DNA of 64,000 nt, taken from positions 7,863,414 to 7,927,413 of the forward strand of contig OZ025216.1 in NCBI GenBank assembly GCA_964019055.1, read 5' to 3'. Source of the DNA: Anthopleura xanthogrammica. Taxonomy: Eukaryota; Cnidaria; Anthozoa; Actiniaria; Actiniidae. How positions within the stretch are numbered: position 1 is the first letter of the stretch; each line of letters begins with the position of its first letter. The position numbers were made by a program, and so were the translations under genes. Below are positions 10,135 to 21,709 of this stretch, piece by piece. The notes under the pieces are model-generated. The model was given only the letters and a program-made list of their open reading frames with translations. It made no database searches and had not been told where the DNA came from.

Positions 10135-12038
10135 ATTAATAGATTTTTTAAAATCATTTCCAGACATACATAGTAGAAATACCTGCCAGCAAAACAGCTG
10201 TTTTGTTAGACTCTTGCGAGGGTAACTAAGCTGTTGTACACACAACTCATCAGAATATTAGCATTAGCATGTAAAACTGCGATATACGAATTCATGGTCA
10301 CTCTATTTTAATTTAGAGGAAAGACATACGACAAGGCACTCTAATAAGAGAATGAGAATTTACAGTGGAATCCACAGAGTGGCTCTCTTAAATATATTAT
10401 GATGGTATTGTACCTTTTTTTGACGAACTACGAATATAGTTGCTAAAATCGTTTGATATCTCGATACTTCTAGCTATAGACGGCATGCTAATATTAGCCA
10501 TTACACATAGTATCATGAGATTCACTCAATTTACTGAAACGAGGGGATATGTGATTTATTACAAAATTTAAGCATCCTGTTCACGGCAAACGTCAGTTGG
10601 CAAGTGAAAAATTGTGAGTATTTGGCTTTGGTCAGACGGTTTGCAAAAAGTAGTGTGAATTGCAAGGAAATGTGAATTGCATGTCTGCCGTTGGCGGGAA
10701 GAAAAAACGCACGAGGGCACGAGGTACGCACGAGGGCGGAATCACATATCTCCATTTAGTGCATGAAAGTCAAATAACAGACTATTTAACAATTAGTCCT
10801 CGAGTCCGAATGGTCTACGAGTCAATAGCCCATGAGGCCGAAGGCCGCTTTTCGCTACTAGAGGTCTATCACTAATAGACCCCTAGTAGCTCAGCCAATC
10901 ACAGGGCTCGATTGGTGATAGACCATTAGTAGGTTTTTTCTAAGTTTTAATAATAGTCAGGTCTGTCAGCGACTAAAATAGCAAGTCGATAATTTGCATA
11001 TTCAGTGGACAACTTTTGATATCTCTGCAACAAAAAGATATATCAACAAACTGTCAACGCCATCATGATTCTGGCTTTTTTAAACAATTATTCCATGTTA
11101 ACGTTAAAACTTGAAGGAAAGTTTTTCGTTTCATATAAATTTTGATGAAATTTATCTATCTGGTTGGGAGTGCATGTGGCGTGCCGACCATCATTTTTTG
11201 GCACCCACCCCTAAATCTGTTTAGTATACCCCAACGAACATTTTTGTGAAATTTGGTGCTTGTACTCAAAAGTGCACAATCTTTTCGCTAACAGACCTGA
11301 ATATATTAATGGAAAAGTATTCTTATTCTTATATGGGTTCAAATCCCGTTCTAAGCCTGAAATTTTATTCAGGTTTTAGCAGTATTCAGGCCCGATTTAC
11401 TATCACTTTCACTCGGCACTTGGATGAAAATCGATGAAAATTTGAAATGACTTGAAACTTGGTTAAACTTATCTATATGGCTCCAATAAAGTAGCCAAGC
11501 AACATATTTTCTTCACTGTCAAAAGTGACGCATAAAAATTATCATTCTTTTTCAGCATGTAAATTGTGAGTAAATGAAGTCATACATTCAACCTTATTGT
11601 TCTTTTAGTTTTTAAACTAAAATTTTCGCCAATCTGGTTTTCATAAACATAATTGAGCCATATTATTCTCAAATACTTGAATTATTCGTCATTTGTTAAT
11701 CGTAAGTTGATCAAATAAACTAACGGGTAAATTTATACGCGTGAAAACCGAAGAAACCTTATTATGTTATGTCTGTCGCGAACACGACGGCAAAAGTAGG
11801 GCAAAGAATTTTTTTAAAAACTCCCAAAAGTTCTTGTCTGCTAAAAACCTTGTGGAATGTCCTTGGGAAATATCCAAGAACAAAAGGAAAATGCAAACAA
11901 TAGTGCACAACACAACTTATATGATGTTGTTTTAAGATTTGACAAAAGACAAGCAAAAAGACCGCGGCCAACATAATAAGGAGCGGAATAACTAGAAATC
12001 GTACTTTGCTGAAGAGCAAACAACGAGAATAATCATAA

Positions 12039-12039
<1 letters not shown>
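10135..12039. other. Intergenic AT-rich stretch
   Basis: No convincing exon is seen. Short inverted repeats occur at about 10800-10930 (GGTCTATCACTAATAGACC-like). Everything else is unassigned. Confidence 0.4.

Positions 12040-12136
<97 letters not shown>
12040..12136. repeat. TAA trinucleotide microsatellite
   Basis: About 32 uninterrupted TAA units. On the minus strand it reads as poly-Tyr, which is not a gene. Confidence 0.95.
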
Positions 12137-12161
12137 TAGTCATTAATTTGTGACAAGAGAT

Positions 12162-12722
12162 ACTACGCTTATCACTTGAGTGAGAAAGGAGAGAATTTAG
12201 AGACACAAGTTTTACCCTCAAAAGTACAATGTTGTTAGGGGCAACGGCACAAGGTGATCGGAAAGGCACGTGGGCATTTCCTTTATGAGTGTGCGAACCA
12301 GGTGATCTGGAATCTAGGCGCGCAATGCATTGTTTGTCACAGCAAAAATTTCCAAGTGTTTTCTATTATGTCTTATCAAAATGAAATATTTTCCACCAAC
12401 AACGAAGAAATATGCCTTTTCTAAAAGGTATTTGGTGAATCTTTCCAACGATGAGTTTTATTTTCTTTATTTTCGAGAAAAAGCTGTTGTTTATCGAGTT
12501 GAAAACCATGAACTAGGAAACATTGAGCTATGAACGAAATGTTCGCTGATTGGCTAATTCCTTCTGCCTGAGAGAAGCGAAATCACCTGGAACCGAAGAT
12601 TCTGATTGCTTGAGGCATGTTTTGCCGCTCTTTTATTGTTACCTTATGCCGTTGCCCCTAACAACATTGTAGTTCTCACGACAAAACCGATGCCTGTTTC
12701 TCACTCAAGTGATAAGCGTAGT
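12162..12722. mobile_element. Foldback element carrying a nested MITE
   Basis: The left arm 12162-12255 (ACTACGCTTATCACTTGAGTG, then GTTGTTAGGGGCAACGGC) is matched in reverse complement by the right arm 12640-12722. The 293-bp element at 12298-12590 sits between the arms, so it most likely inserted into the centre of this older foldback. Confidence 0.75.
12298..12590. mobile_element. 293-bp CCAGGTGAT MITE, copy 1
   Basis: The terminal inverted repeat is CCAGGTGAT at the left and ATCACCTGG at the right. It is the same length as, and close in sequence to, the copy at 31598-31890. Flanks here read AA on both sides; the other copy has TA on both sides. A 2-bp TA target would fit the Tc1/mariner group, as inference. 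No coding capacity. Confidence 0.85.
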
Positions 12723-13004
12723 AAGTTGCGCCGCCTCCAATCAATCACTTTTGTGATATAGTGTTATTGATTGACATCTGTCACAAGGATGATTGATACA
12801 CGGGAATCCTGTAGCATATGCCCGTAGAGGGCTCGGGTAATACCATGAAGACTTCTGGGTACTATTGCGCAACTTTTCCATTTTGTGACGGAGGAAACAG
12901 AAATCAGGAAAAGCGAAAGACATTTTACAACTGGTCTCTCACAGCTAAGCAATTTAACGATATTTACATTTATAGGCCAAAAAAAATCATGAAAGAGTAT
13001 ACGA

Positions 13005-13475
13005 CTATTTCAGAAAAGGTTGTTGGAGCCAAAGGAAATGAGATGGCAGATAGAAAAAAAGGACAAGAATAACTAGGATGACTGCTGTTTCGTAATATTA
13101 TTCTCGTCAAAAACACGAAAATGAATATTAAGGTATCTAGTGTTGCTCGTAGTCGACGAAACGATTTTAAAGACTTCCCGTAGGGCTGTTAAGTGTGTCC
13201 AAAACGAAAAGCAGTTTTATAAAGATTTTTCTTACTTTTTCTTCATGACAGGATTTGTTGTCCAAAGTTCTAATTGTTTCAAGCGGAGGTTAATTCATTG
13301 AGACATTTTTCGCTATATTTTATCGGGTTTTGTGAGCAGTTGGACCCGGAAATACGTCACAACTTAACAGCTCTATTATTCGTGTTTAGATATAATCGCT
13401 TTCCGTGTTGGAATGAACTATCACCTATCACCTATACATTTATCTTCTTTTGCACTGACAACCTTTTCTAAATAG
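13005..13475. mobile_element. CTATTTC-ended foldback element, long copy
   Basis: The left end CTATTTCAGAAAAGGTTGTTG is mirrored by ACAACCTTTTCTAAATAG at the right. Internal sequence (a CGTGTTTAGATATAATCG-like block) is related to the element at 44971-45232, and 13331-13377 is nearly identical to 22370-22416. It ends 13 bp from the stop codon of the neighbouring minus-strand lectin gene. Confidence 0.65.
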
Positions 13476-13488
13476 GAGTATCTTCGAA

Positions 13489-16400
13489 TCATGGGACTTG
13501 CTTCTGGCAGACAAATGGTAGTTTCCATTGGTCACTATCTGGCACCTTGTCAAGAGACTTCAAGACTGTATTAACTGTGCCTATAGGTCCAGTTGGCTGG
13601 GTAACATTCCAGAGAGAGGATTGAATTGCTTCTCCGTTAGTCCACTTCCATAACCCAGCAGCATCCTAGAAAATAACAAGGAATCATTGGAAAAGGCTGC
13701 TGTGGAAATGTCGTGATTTATTGGCCGATGACAACATATTTTGATTTTTGTATTTTTGTTACTTTTTGGCTTCCACATTTCTCTCGATTTCCTCCTCCAA
13801 AAGATTCAGGATTATTTTTTTAAATAATTGTTTTCAGACGTTACGTCTGTCTGATCTTACCTGATTCAGTCCCACCAGAATTTGTTGGTCTGTGACGTTT
13901 CTTCTTTGCAGGTAGTCTTGGAGGAAGATTAGCTTAGTCTTTGAGTTGAAGACTCCGAGAATCGCACCTTCGAGAGCGCATGTGTGAGCAGCAGCTGCCT
14001 GACGAACCTTGGTCTCAAGAAAGAACTTGTAACAGGCTTGATCATTCTGGTTCCAGTTTTCATCATTGCAATTATCTGGTACAAGAACAAAGCATCAATG
14101 TACTTAATATTTGCACAAGCAAGCGTTAGATTTTTAAAATTCTGGTACGCAGCTACTGTAAATTACGAACTTTAAGGTTTGATAAGGTCTAACAAGAAAC
14201 GAAACTAGTTCCTTAAAAAAGTTTAAAATTTTTGACTTAGTGTCTTAAAAGAGTTATATAAAGGTTGAGAGCCATTTAAAATGCAATATTCCCATGGGAT
14301 TGATTTAGTACCAATGTGCCTTAGAAGGTCGATCGGAAGTCAAAGGTTGTGGTCTCTTACCTGTCTCTTTGTAACAGTAGACATTATACCTGGTGTTCCA
14401 TTTATCTTGCAGGGTTGTATCACCCTGAATACTGGGTCCACTCGCCCCGCATCCTGGTAACAGAAATATAATGGGAAATCTTACAGTGCTGTCTATCAGC
14501 CAACCAAAACTGTAAAAAAAAAAAATACGATACGAGTGATGATATGCTCAGAGCTGTAGTTAGAGGAGAATTAACCCAGCAGGTTCCATCATATCTCCTC
14601 CTCTTTCACATGGTTGTCGCCATTTTCAAAAGAAAGATCTTAAAAACTTTAATTTTAGTTTCCATTTGCTTTGGAAACCGATAACTGAAATGACTCCTAG
14701 GCCGTCACTATTACTAATAAATATTATATAATATCTAATGGGGATAGATTATCACAGATAGGTAGTTTTCGTAACTGAAAAACTAACTAGATAAGATAAA
14801 ATCTAATAATACGATACGAATAAGAATCTATAGATAATGAAAAAGTTAATAATATCTAAAATAAATACTCGTATAATATAATCTTTAAAACAGTTTTCTA
14901 GTCTAACAGCCTCCGCTTTATTAAAGTAGATGAAAGGAGTTCATAAAGCTATCTCTGCAGGAACTATTTTTATTTCGAAAACAAAAAGTCACCTGCACTT
15001 GTGGAATCCAGCTCTCAATCCATCTTCCAACTGCGTCAGGCTTGACAACTGAGCGCCGAAAATGGCACAAGCTCTTGCTGCTTCATAATAGTTCATAGCG
15101 TATTTCTTCTTAACGACTTCCAAGTGGAAAACTTTGTGAAAGACCCCACTTGTTTTGAGTAAAGAATGATCTGGAGAGAAAGGTTCAGACATTAATAAAA
15201 TAAAAATAAAAATAAAAATAAATGAATAAATAAATATATATTTTTATTTAAGTGTTTAGTCATTTTAGCACTTTTACACTAATTGGGGACACTTTTCACT
15301 CACATACACTACCACTACATTCATTTTTCTATGCAACCAACCCTCACTCACATGTTGATTTTGACTATTTCTTTTTTTATTTTATTAGCCGTTTTTGTTT
15401 TCTTCTTGAGTGTGGTTCTGAAAAAGGACTCATTTTGTTTACACATTCTACTTACCCACAGCGCAGTGGTGGTCAAGATATGGCAGATACGGGATCTGTG
15501 TTGAGCAGTTACAATGATACGTGCCTTCATTCATGTTGGGGATACAAGTTCCTCCATTCAGACAAGGATTCGAGAAGCACGGTTCCTATTGGGAAAAATA
15601 TGAATTTAAAAAATTTAATTTTTCTTGGAATATCATAATTACAGACCGGTTTACGCCGGCAATGCTATTATAAGTCCGAGTTGTCAAAGTGTGCCGGCTA
15701 GAATGCACCTGCCGATGTCAGAATTCAATTATTAGGCCTCTTTAATGCATGTAACTTTGTGAAAAATATATTGAAACGTACCGTAACCAAGGGAGCTGAA
15801 CCAAAAACAAACGTTTCTAAATTGTCGAAAAAAGTTTGAATTTGATGTACAGATGGACGAATTTGAAGTGAATTTGAGCGTGTTGATAGACTTATTTGCC
15901 TAAGATGCATGATTGACGGATCAGAAAAGCCAAAAAGCCAATCGAAGTTTTGAAACCGCGAGTCGCGATACAAGTGTTTTCGCAGTAAAACTTACAAAGA
16001 AAAAAATAATAAACTGGTTGGGTATGTCTTCTTTATTCCATTTTCTGCCATTTTAGACCGGCATGAGAAGTGGACATGGAAAGGGACCATTTTTAATAGT
16101 ATTAGATTTACAACTAATTAGTTGGTAAAAAAAGAAAACGAGAAGAAAGAAAGAAGAAGAAAAAAACTAGTTGAGGGGAACTAGTGTCTTTTAAGGTGAA
16201 GTTTAAAAGTTTACTTAGAAGAATAGTTTCGTATTAAGGACAGCAAAGCATTCCATAGAAAGACTAAAGGGTTGAAAAAAGATCTAGAGTTCCTGAAAAG
16301 TGTAGTTTTGTAATGGCCGGGTTTAAGAAGATTAGGAGAAGTCGAACGAAGAGACCTAGAGCGTTCAGAGAAACTTCTTACAAAGTTTTAAGTGTCAAGT

Positions 16401-16888
16401 TTATATTGTCTATATTCTCTATTTCATTTCAACTGCAGATGCAAGCTATCTCTCTGCTGCTTTCTTAAAATTCGTTTTATTTAACATGTCCCTTATGTAT
16501 GTGTTAATATGTGTTACTGAATAACAATACTTACAGCCAGTCCATAGAAGTCGACATCTTTCCTTTTCTTCAAACTGAGTGGTTTTAAAAAACTCGTCGA
16601 GTTGTTCAGTTCACAGTCCAAAGTCGTTTGGTTTGGTTTCTTGCCGACGTTGATAGACAAACAGGATCTGTGGTCTAAACACAGCAGTTGACACGACGAG
16701 ATATCGGTCACATTGGAGTGAACTGTTATGGAACTATTGGTGAGAACTTTACCAGGTTTGTGGAAGAAGTTCATGAACTTGAAGCCAAGCTGGCTCCTCG
16801 ATACGGCTTTGAATTCAGCATTAACTGGCAACAAGATGATGGTCAAAACACACCCAAATACTACACACGTCAACTCCCTTTCTTTCAT
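13489..16888 (-). CDS. Secreted PAN-EGF-Link-C-type-lectin protein, 400 aa
   Basis: Six exons in transcript order: 16888-16535, 15585-15456, 15170-14993, 14509-14361, 14075-13861, 13665-13489. Phases chain and total 1203 nt. Domains: signal peptide (about 1-24, ending LLPVNA); PAN/Apple-like region (about 25-118, CQLLCLDHRSC, several N-glycosylation sites); EGF-like (119-158) with six cysteines (EPC, NPC, GGTC, YHC, NC, HHC); Link-like module (about 168-265: GVFHKVFHL, YYEAARACAIFGAQLSSL, GWLIDSTVRFPI, YNVYCYKE); CTLD (about 271-400: ACYKFF, AAAAHTCALEGAIL, WKWTNGE, LPFVCQKQVP). The CTLD tail lacks the usual inner cysteine pair and the WND motif, so calcium-dependent sugar binding is doubtful. 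The product is probably a secreted matrix or recognition protein that may bind glycosaminoglycans. The layout recalls lecticans, but the PAN module is different and homology is not shown. Confidence 0.88.
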
Positions 16889-16899
16889 GTTGTTAGGAC

Positions 16900-17345
16900 A
16901 CGATTATTATCGACTGAAAAACTAAGCGACCTGCATACACTTGAGAAATCTTGAATTTTTAGGGTCCACTTTTTGGAAAGTCAACGCCACGGTTCAGTAT
17001 CTAGTTCATTTGTTTCAAATCAGCTGCTGCATGGCAATTTTCTTCACAACTTTTCTTCTCAAACTCATTAATAATTCAGAAGCTAGTTTACCCAATCAGC
17101 GAGCTGTATTATGTCACGTGTTTGAGGCTTGATACACCGTGAAACACCGCTATAGGAAACACGCACTGCTTGATAATCCAATCAAAGTGCAGAAGAAGTT
17201 CACTAGTGATCAGGATACCCAATCAGAGTCCAGTGAAATTTAAGTATATTTTTAAAATTTACGGACTTTTTTTAGACTTAATATTATATTAGAGTGAAAG
17301 ATTGAATTCTTTAAAAAATGTGTCGGTACTCGATCTCGATCCTTA
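16900..17345. other. Upstream flank of the PAN-EGF-Link-CTLD gene
   Basis: It probably contains that gene's promoter and 5' UTR. No core promoter element could be assigned with confidence. Confidence 0.35.
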
Positions 17346-17976
<631 letters not shown>

Positions 17977-18191
17977 GCTCTTCCTCCACTGCATTCCAAT
18001 TGGAATTAAAAGTTGATTTTTGATCCTTACTCATCATACCCTTTTAGTTTTGTCTTTGTTTACCAAGAACGAAGTTTTGAAACTTTTATGGGCACTTTAT
18101 AATAATATATAAATATAATACTAGATAAAAATGACAAGAAATGTGTTTTATCGTGTTATGAATGAAAATGAGTTTCAGAAGTCATATCATT

Positions 18192-18486
18192 CCCTGCTAG
18201 CAGAACCTCCCTCGTCTAGTAGACGAATCCTGGTAGAGAGAATGGGAGCATGCGTTTGGTAACCTAGCAACCCTGTCATAATAAGTACCGTGGACTCAAA
18301 AAAAGTTAAGCGGTGTTCTAGGTTTGCTCATGCGTATTGTCTATTTCCGGTTAAAACCGGTTTAAAAACCTGTTTGGTTCATCCTTGATTGTGGACGGCG
18401 GTATATCATAGAAAATGGCCTGGACCGGCAGAGTCTCCCATTTTCTATGCCAGGATTCGTCTACACGGGACACTCTGCTAGCAGGG
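18192..18486. mobile_element. 295-bp CCCTGCTAGCAG element with 13-bp flanking duplication
   Basis: The terminal inverted repeat is CCCTGCTAGCAGA, followed inside by AGACGAATCCTGG and its complement. Directly abutting flanks are AAGTCATATCATT (18179-18191) and AAGCCATATCATT (18487-18499), 12 of 13 identical. No coding capacity. Confidence 0.8.
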
Positions 18487-18539
18487 AAGCCATATCATTG
18501 CTTCTCAGTTTCATCGGGTGTTCCAAATATGAGATATTA

Positions 18540-18640
18540 TATTTCAAACGCTGTTTCATCAGGAAAACAAAACCCTTGAAAACAATGAATTCATTGTTTT
18601 GTTCCTCTAATGAAACACTGAAATGAGTGTTTGAAATATG
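18540..18640. repeat. Small nested hairpins
   Basis: TATTTCAAACGCTGTTTCAT pairs with a diverged complement near 18610-18640, and an inner AAACAATGAATTCATTGTTT palindrome lies at about 18578-18597. Possibly a degraded miniature element. Confidence 0.5.
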
Positions 18641-18899
18641 ACAGCAAATATTTGAAAGTGTTTGAAATATTAACAATGTATGTGTCTATATGCCCGACAG
18701 TCTGCAACGGTCTAAAATTAACTAAACGCCAGTCAAGCAATCAGAAGTTCTCCACAAAAAAAATCAATAATATTTCTTACTTCTGTGGTATCAAAATCTT
18801 CTATTTTTTTTTCAGAAGTGTCGAGCGCTTTTCGTGAACTTCATGGTTTTTACCCTGAGCAATTTCTCTAACCTGAATATCGAATACAGAAGGCTCAAT

Positions 18900-19875
18900 A
18901 AGTGAAACTCAAATCTGTTAAAACTAAAAGCCGTTTATATAAACAATTGCTTTTACATCCGAATCCGTCCTTAGAAATAAGATATCAATCTTATAAGAAT
19001 AAACTTAATCATTTGATTAGACAAGCTAAGAAAGCATATTATGATGCCAAATTTGAACATGACAAAAAAAATCTCAATCAAAGTTACTTGGAAGTTATTG
19101 AGAGAACTTATTAATAGTAAAAAAAGAAAAGTTTCTTTTCCTAGTTCTACTTTTAAGTCACATGACGATACAACTTCTGATCCACTCCAGATTGCAAACA
19201 TTGTTTGCAATTTTTTTACAAATATTGGGCCTAATCTCGCAAATAAAATTCTTCCTGTTGTAGATCACCTCACTCAGTTTCTTGATTGTCGCCAAGATAC
19301 TTCGCTTCATTTATCTCCAGTAACTCTTGCTGAACTTGAGGACATCTGCAATTCCTTTAAATCGGGCAACTCCTCAAGGAATGACACTATTCCCATGAAA
19401 ATAATAAAGTCTTCGTTTGATTTAATTTCTGTTCCACTTAAATCCATCATTAATTTATCTTTCTCCAAAGGAATTTTTCCTGACAAACTTAAAGTTGCGA
19501 AAGTCATTCCTGTATTTAAAAGCGGTGATTCTAGCCTCGTCTCCAACTATAGAACTGTTTCCTTACTTCCCAATTTTTCTAAATTCTTTTTTTAATAATC
19601 GCTTGAACACATATTGAATACACAATTCGGGTTTCGTAAACAATACTCGACTTCTTTAGCCTTAACTCATCTCATCAACCAGATCAGTTCCTCTGCTGAC
19701 GAAGGACAAATTACTGCTGGAGTTTTTCTTGATCTCTCCAAAGCGTTTGATACTATTGATCATGATATATTCCTTACTAAACTTGAGCATTATGGAATAC
19801 GAGGATTAGCCTTGAATTGGCTAAGAAATTACCTTGATAACCGCAAGCAATTTGTCTATATTAATGATATATGTC
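18900..19875 (+). mobile_element. LINE (CR1/L2/jockey-like) reverse transcriptase relic
   Basis: Overlapping frames encode the segment from the pre-RT linker to RT motif A. Visible pieces: SYKNKLNHLIRQAKKAYY, KVAKVIPVFKSGDSSLVSNY, FGFRKQYSTSLALTHLINQI, and motif A as GVFLDLSKAFDTIDH followed by LRNYLDNRKQFVYIND. Frameshifts near 19050 and 19595 and a stop separate the pieces. Endonuclease and the RT catalytic YxDD region are missing, so it is truncated at both ends. It is dead. Confidence 0.85.
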
Positions 19876-19884
19876 TTCTACATC

Positions 19885-20035
19885 TACATATATGAAAAGT
19901 ATATCAGAAATTATGGGATATCATCGCTGATATTTTTTTCGAGTTGCCTATCACTAGGGCTTTCTGAACAAAATATCAGAGATGACATCCTATAATTTCT
20001 TATATACTTTTGATATACTTGTATATATATCAAGA
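19885..20035. mobile_element. AT-rich foldback element at the LINE truncation point
   Basis: TATATGAAAAGTATATCAG and the following AAATTATGGGATATCATC are mirrored at 19981-20035. The LINE frame ends exactly where this hairpin begins, so insertion or recombination here probably removed the rest of the LINE. Confidence 0.65.
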
Positions 20036-20773
20036 GGATCAGAATTTCTGAAAAAAGCTGGAACTAAAAAAATAAAAAAATAAATAAAAAACTATATCGG
20101 AAAAGATCTATGGTAACCAAGCTAGACTTGTGTATATTACTGAAATACACCTGTATGCATGCATAAATCTGCTTCCATTGATGCAATTCTCCTACAAATA
20201 CCCAGAAAATCTCAAGCTGAGAGCAATTATTATACTAAGCTAAAACGTTTGCTACAGCTCAAAGAATCTTATATAGTAAGAATTTTTAAAAGTATAGTTT
20301 TAATAAAATTTATCGTTGCTGTTAATAAGGTGTTTCCCATCTGTTTCAAACAACCGTAAAAAAACAAAAAAAAACAAAAACAGGTTGGAGCGGCCGTTAA
20401 ACTAACTTTCCGTAGTACCATTATTATGAAATTCACACCGCAAAATATTTTACTTAGATTGAAGTTTATCAAAATGTAAAATTTAAAGAAAGTAACGTTG
20501 AGATAGCAGAGATAACTATGGAAAGCCGTTACTGCCAAAAGCCATTGAGTTGTGGAAACTTGTTCAGTTTACCACACTATATGTCGAATTATTCATACTC
20601 CGAGTCGAGTTTGGTAAATACACTGTCGAGTTCCACTTCATGTTATTGAGATCTCGACGATCTCATTTATCATTTATTCATTTAAAATCTCGACGAGATT
20701 TCGAATTCCACAGGAAACCGTTTTATTCCTTTTACGGGCTACGTACCTGTAAATACACGCAGAAGCATTAAAC

Positions 20774-21140
20774 ATGGCTACCTCTAGCTGTGAATGCGAA
20801 GTCGAACTTGAAACCTTTTCCCAGGATTTCAATAAGATCTTGAATCAAGTGGAGTCCTCTACCGATCACCTACTTCTTGAATATTTAGAAAGAAAACTTG
20901 AAAAACTATGCAACTATACTGTATGTTATTTGGCCGGACTAATTTGTAAGCTAGAAAATGGGACTCAAATACGAACAGCCTTGAGAACAGCAATGAAAGG
21001 AATGAAAGGGAAGTCCTCATGTTATTGGAACAGCTCTTTGACCATTCCTATGGCGAATGGGAAGTCATTTTCCAAAAACATATCAGAACAAGAAGTCAAA
21101 TTTGATCAGGGTTCAAAATACTTCCCTCGCAAATCATTTA
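20774..21140 (+). pseudogene. Frameshifted hypothetical coding region
   Basis: A clear ATG opens a frame with an acidic, helical N-terminus (METFSQDF-like, then NQVESSTDHLLLEYLERKLE). Around 20980 the more protein-like reading moves to another frame (NERNEREVLMLLEQLFDHSY) and soon meets a stop. It resembles, from memory only, the N-terminal helical region of integrase-like mobile-element proteins common in corals. An unrecognised intron is the alternative to a frameshift. Confidence 0.4.
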
Positions 21141-21248
21141 CAAATCAAAATACAAAGCTATTCGGTTAAACTTTGGTATATGGCACTCAAAAAACCACGT
21201 AAAAATGTTTCAATCCAGATTAAACTTTGAGACACTGTTGTTCATATA

Positions 21249-21706
21249 GAGTGCAAATAATATAACCGTGAAATAGTTAGCTAGCTAACTAATGACTAAT
21301 TATGTCCTAAGTTCTGCCTAAATTTGATTAGTGGAGAAATAAGCGAGCCGTGACGGGTCTTGCACGTGCAAGCATGTTTAATTAGCCAAATGATCACCGC
21401 TACGCTGCGGTTTTGTAATGCGGAATAAAAAAAAAACAACCGTGATAATTTGAACAAACTTTTATTCCACATTAATCTATCAGTATTACAATTCAAATAG
21501 TTGTATCTGCGTCTTGATTTATTGACCTGTGTCTTCATTTTTAACTCATTAAACGTCAGAAACACATTCTTTTGTGCACTGAGTCGTTGATCTGGAAAAA
21601 GCCCGTGCTCCTGTCATGCCTCGCTTATTTCCTATGTCTTGCCTAACTAAGCACTAACTATCTCCTATTTCTTGCTATCTATTTCACGGTTATATTATTT
21701 GTACTC
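21249..21706. mobile_element. 458-bp MITE with ~28-bp TIRs and TA flanks
   Basis: The left end GAGTGCAAATAATATAACCG continues to GTGAAATAG, and the reverse complement ends at 21706. Flanks are TA on both sides. The interior has internal TTAGCTAGCTAA-type symmetry and no coding capacity. Confidence 0.85.
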
Positions 21707-21709
21707 TAA

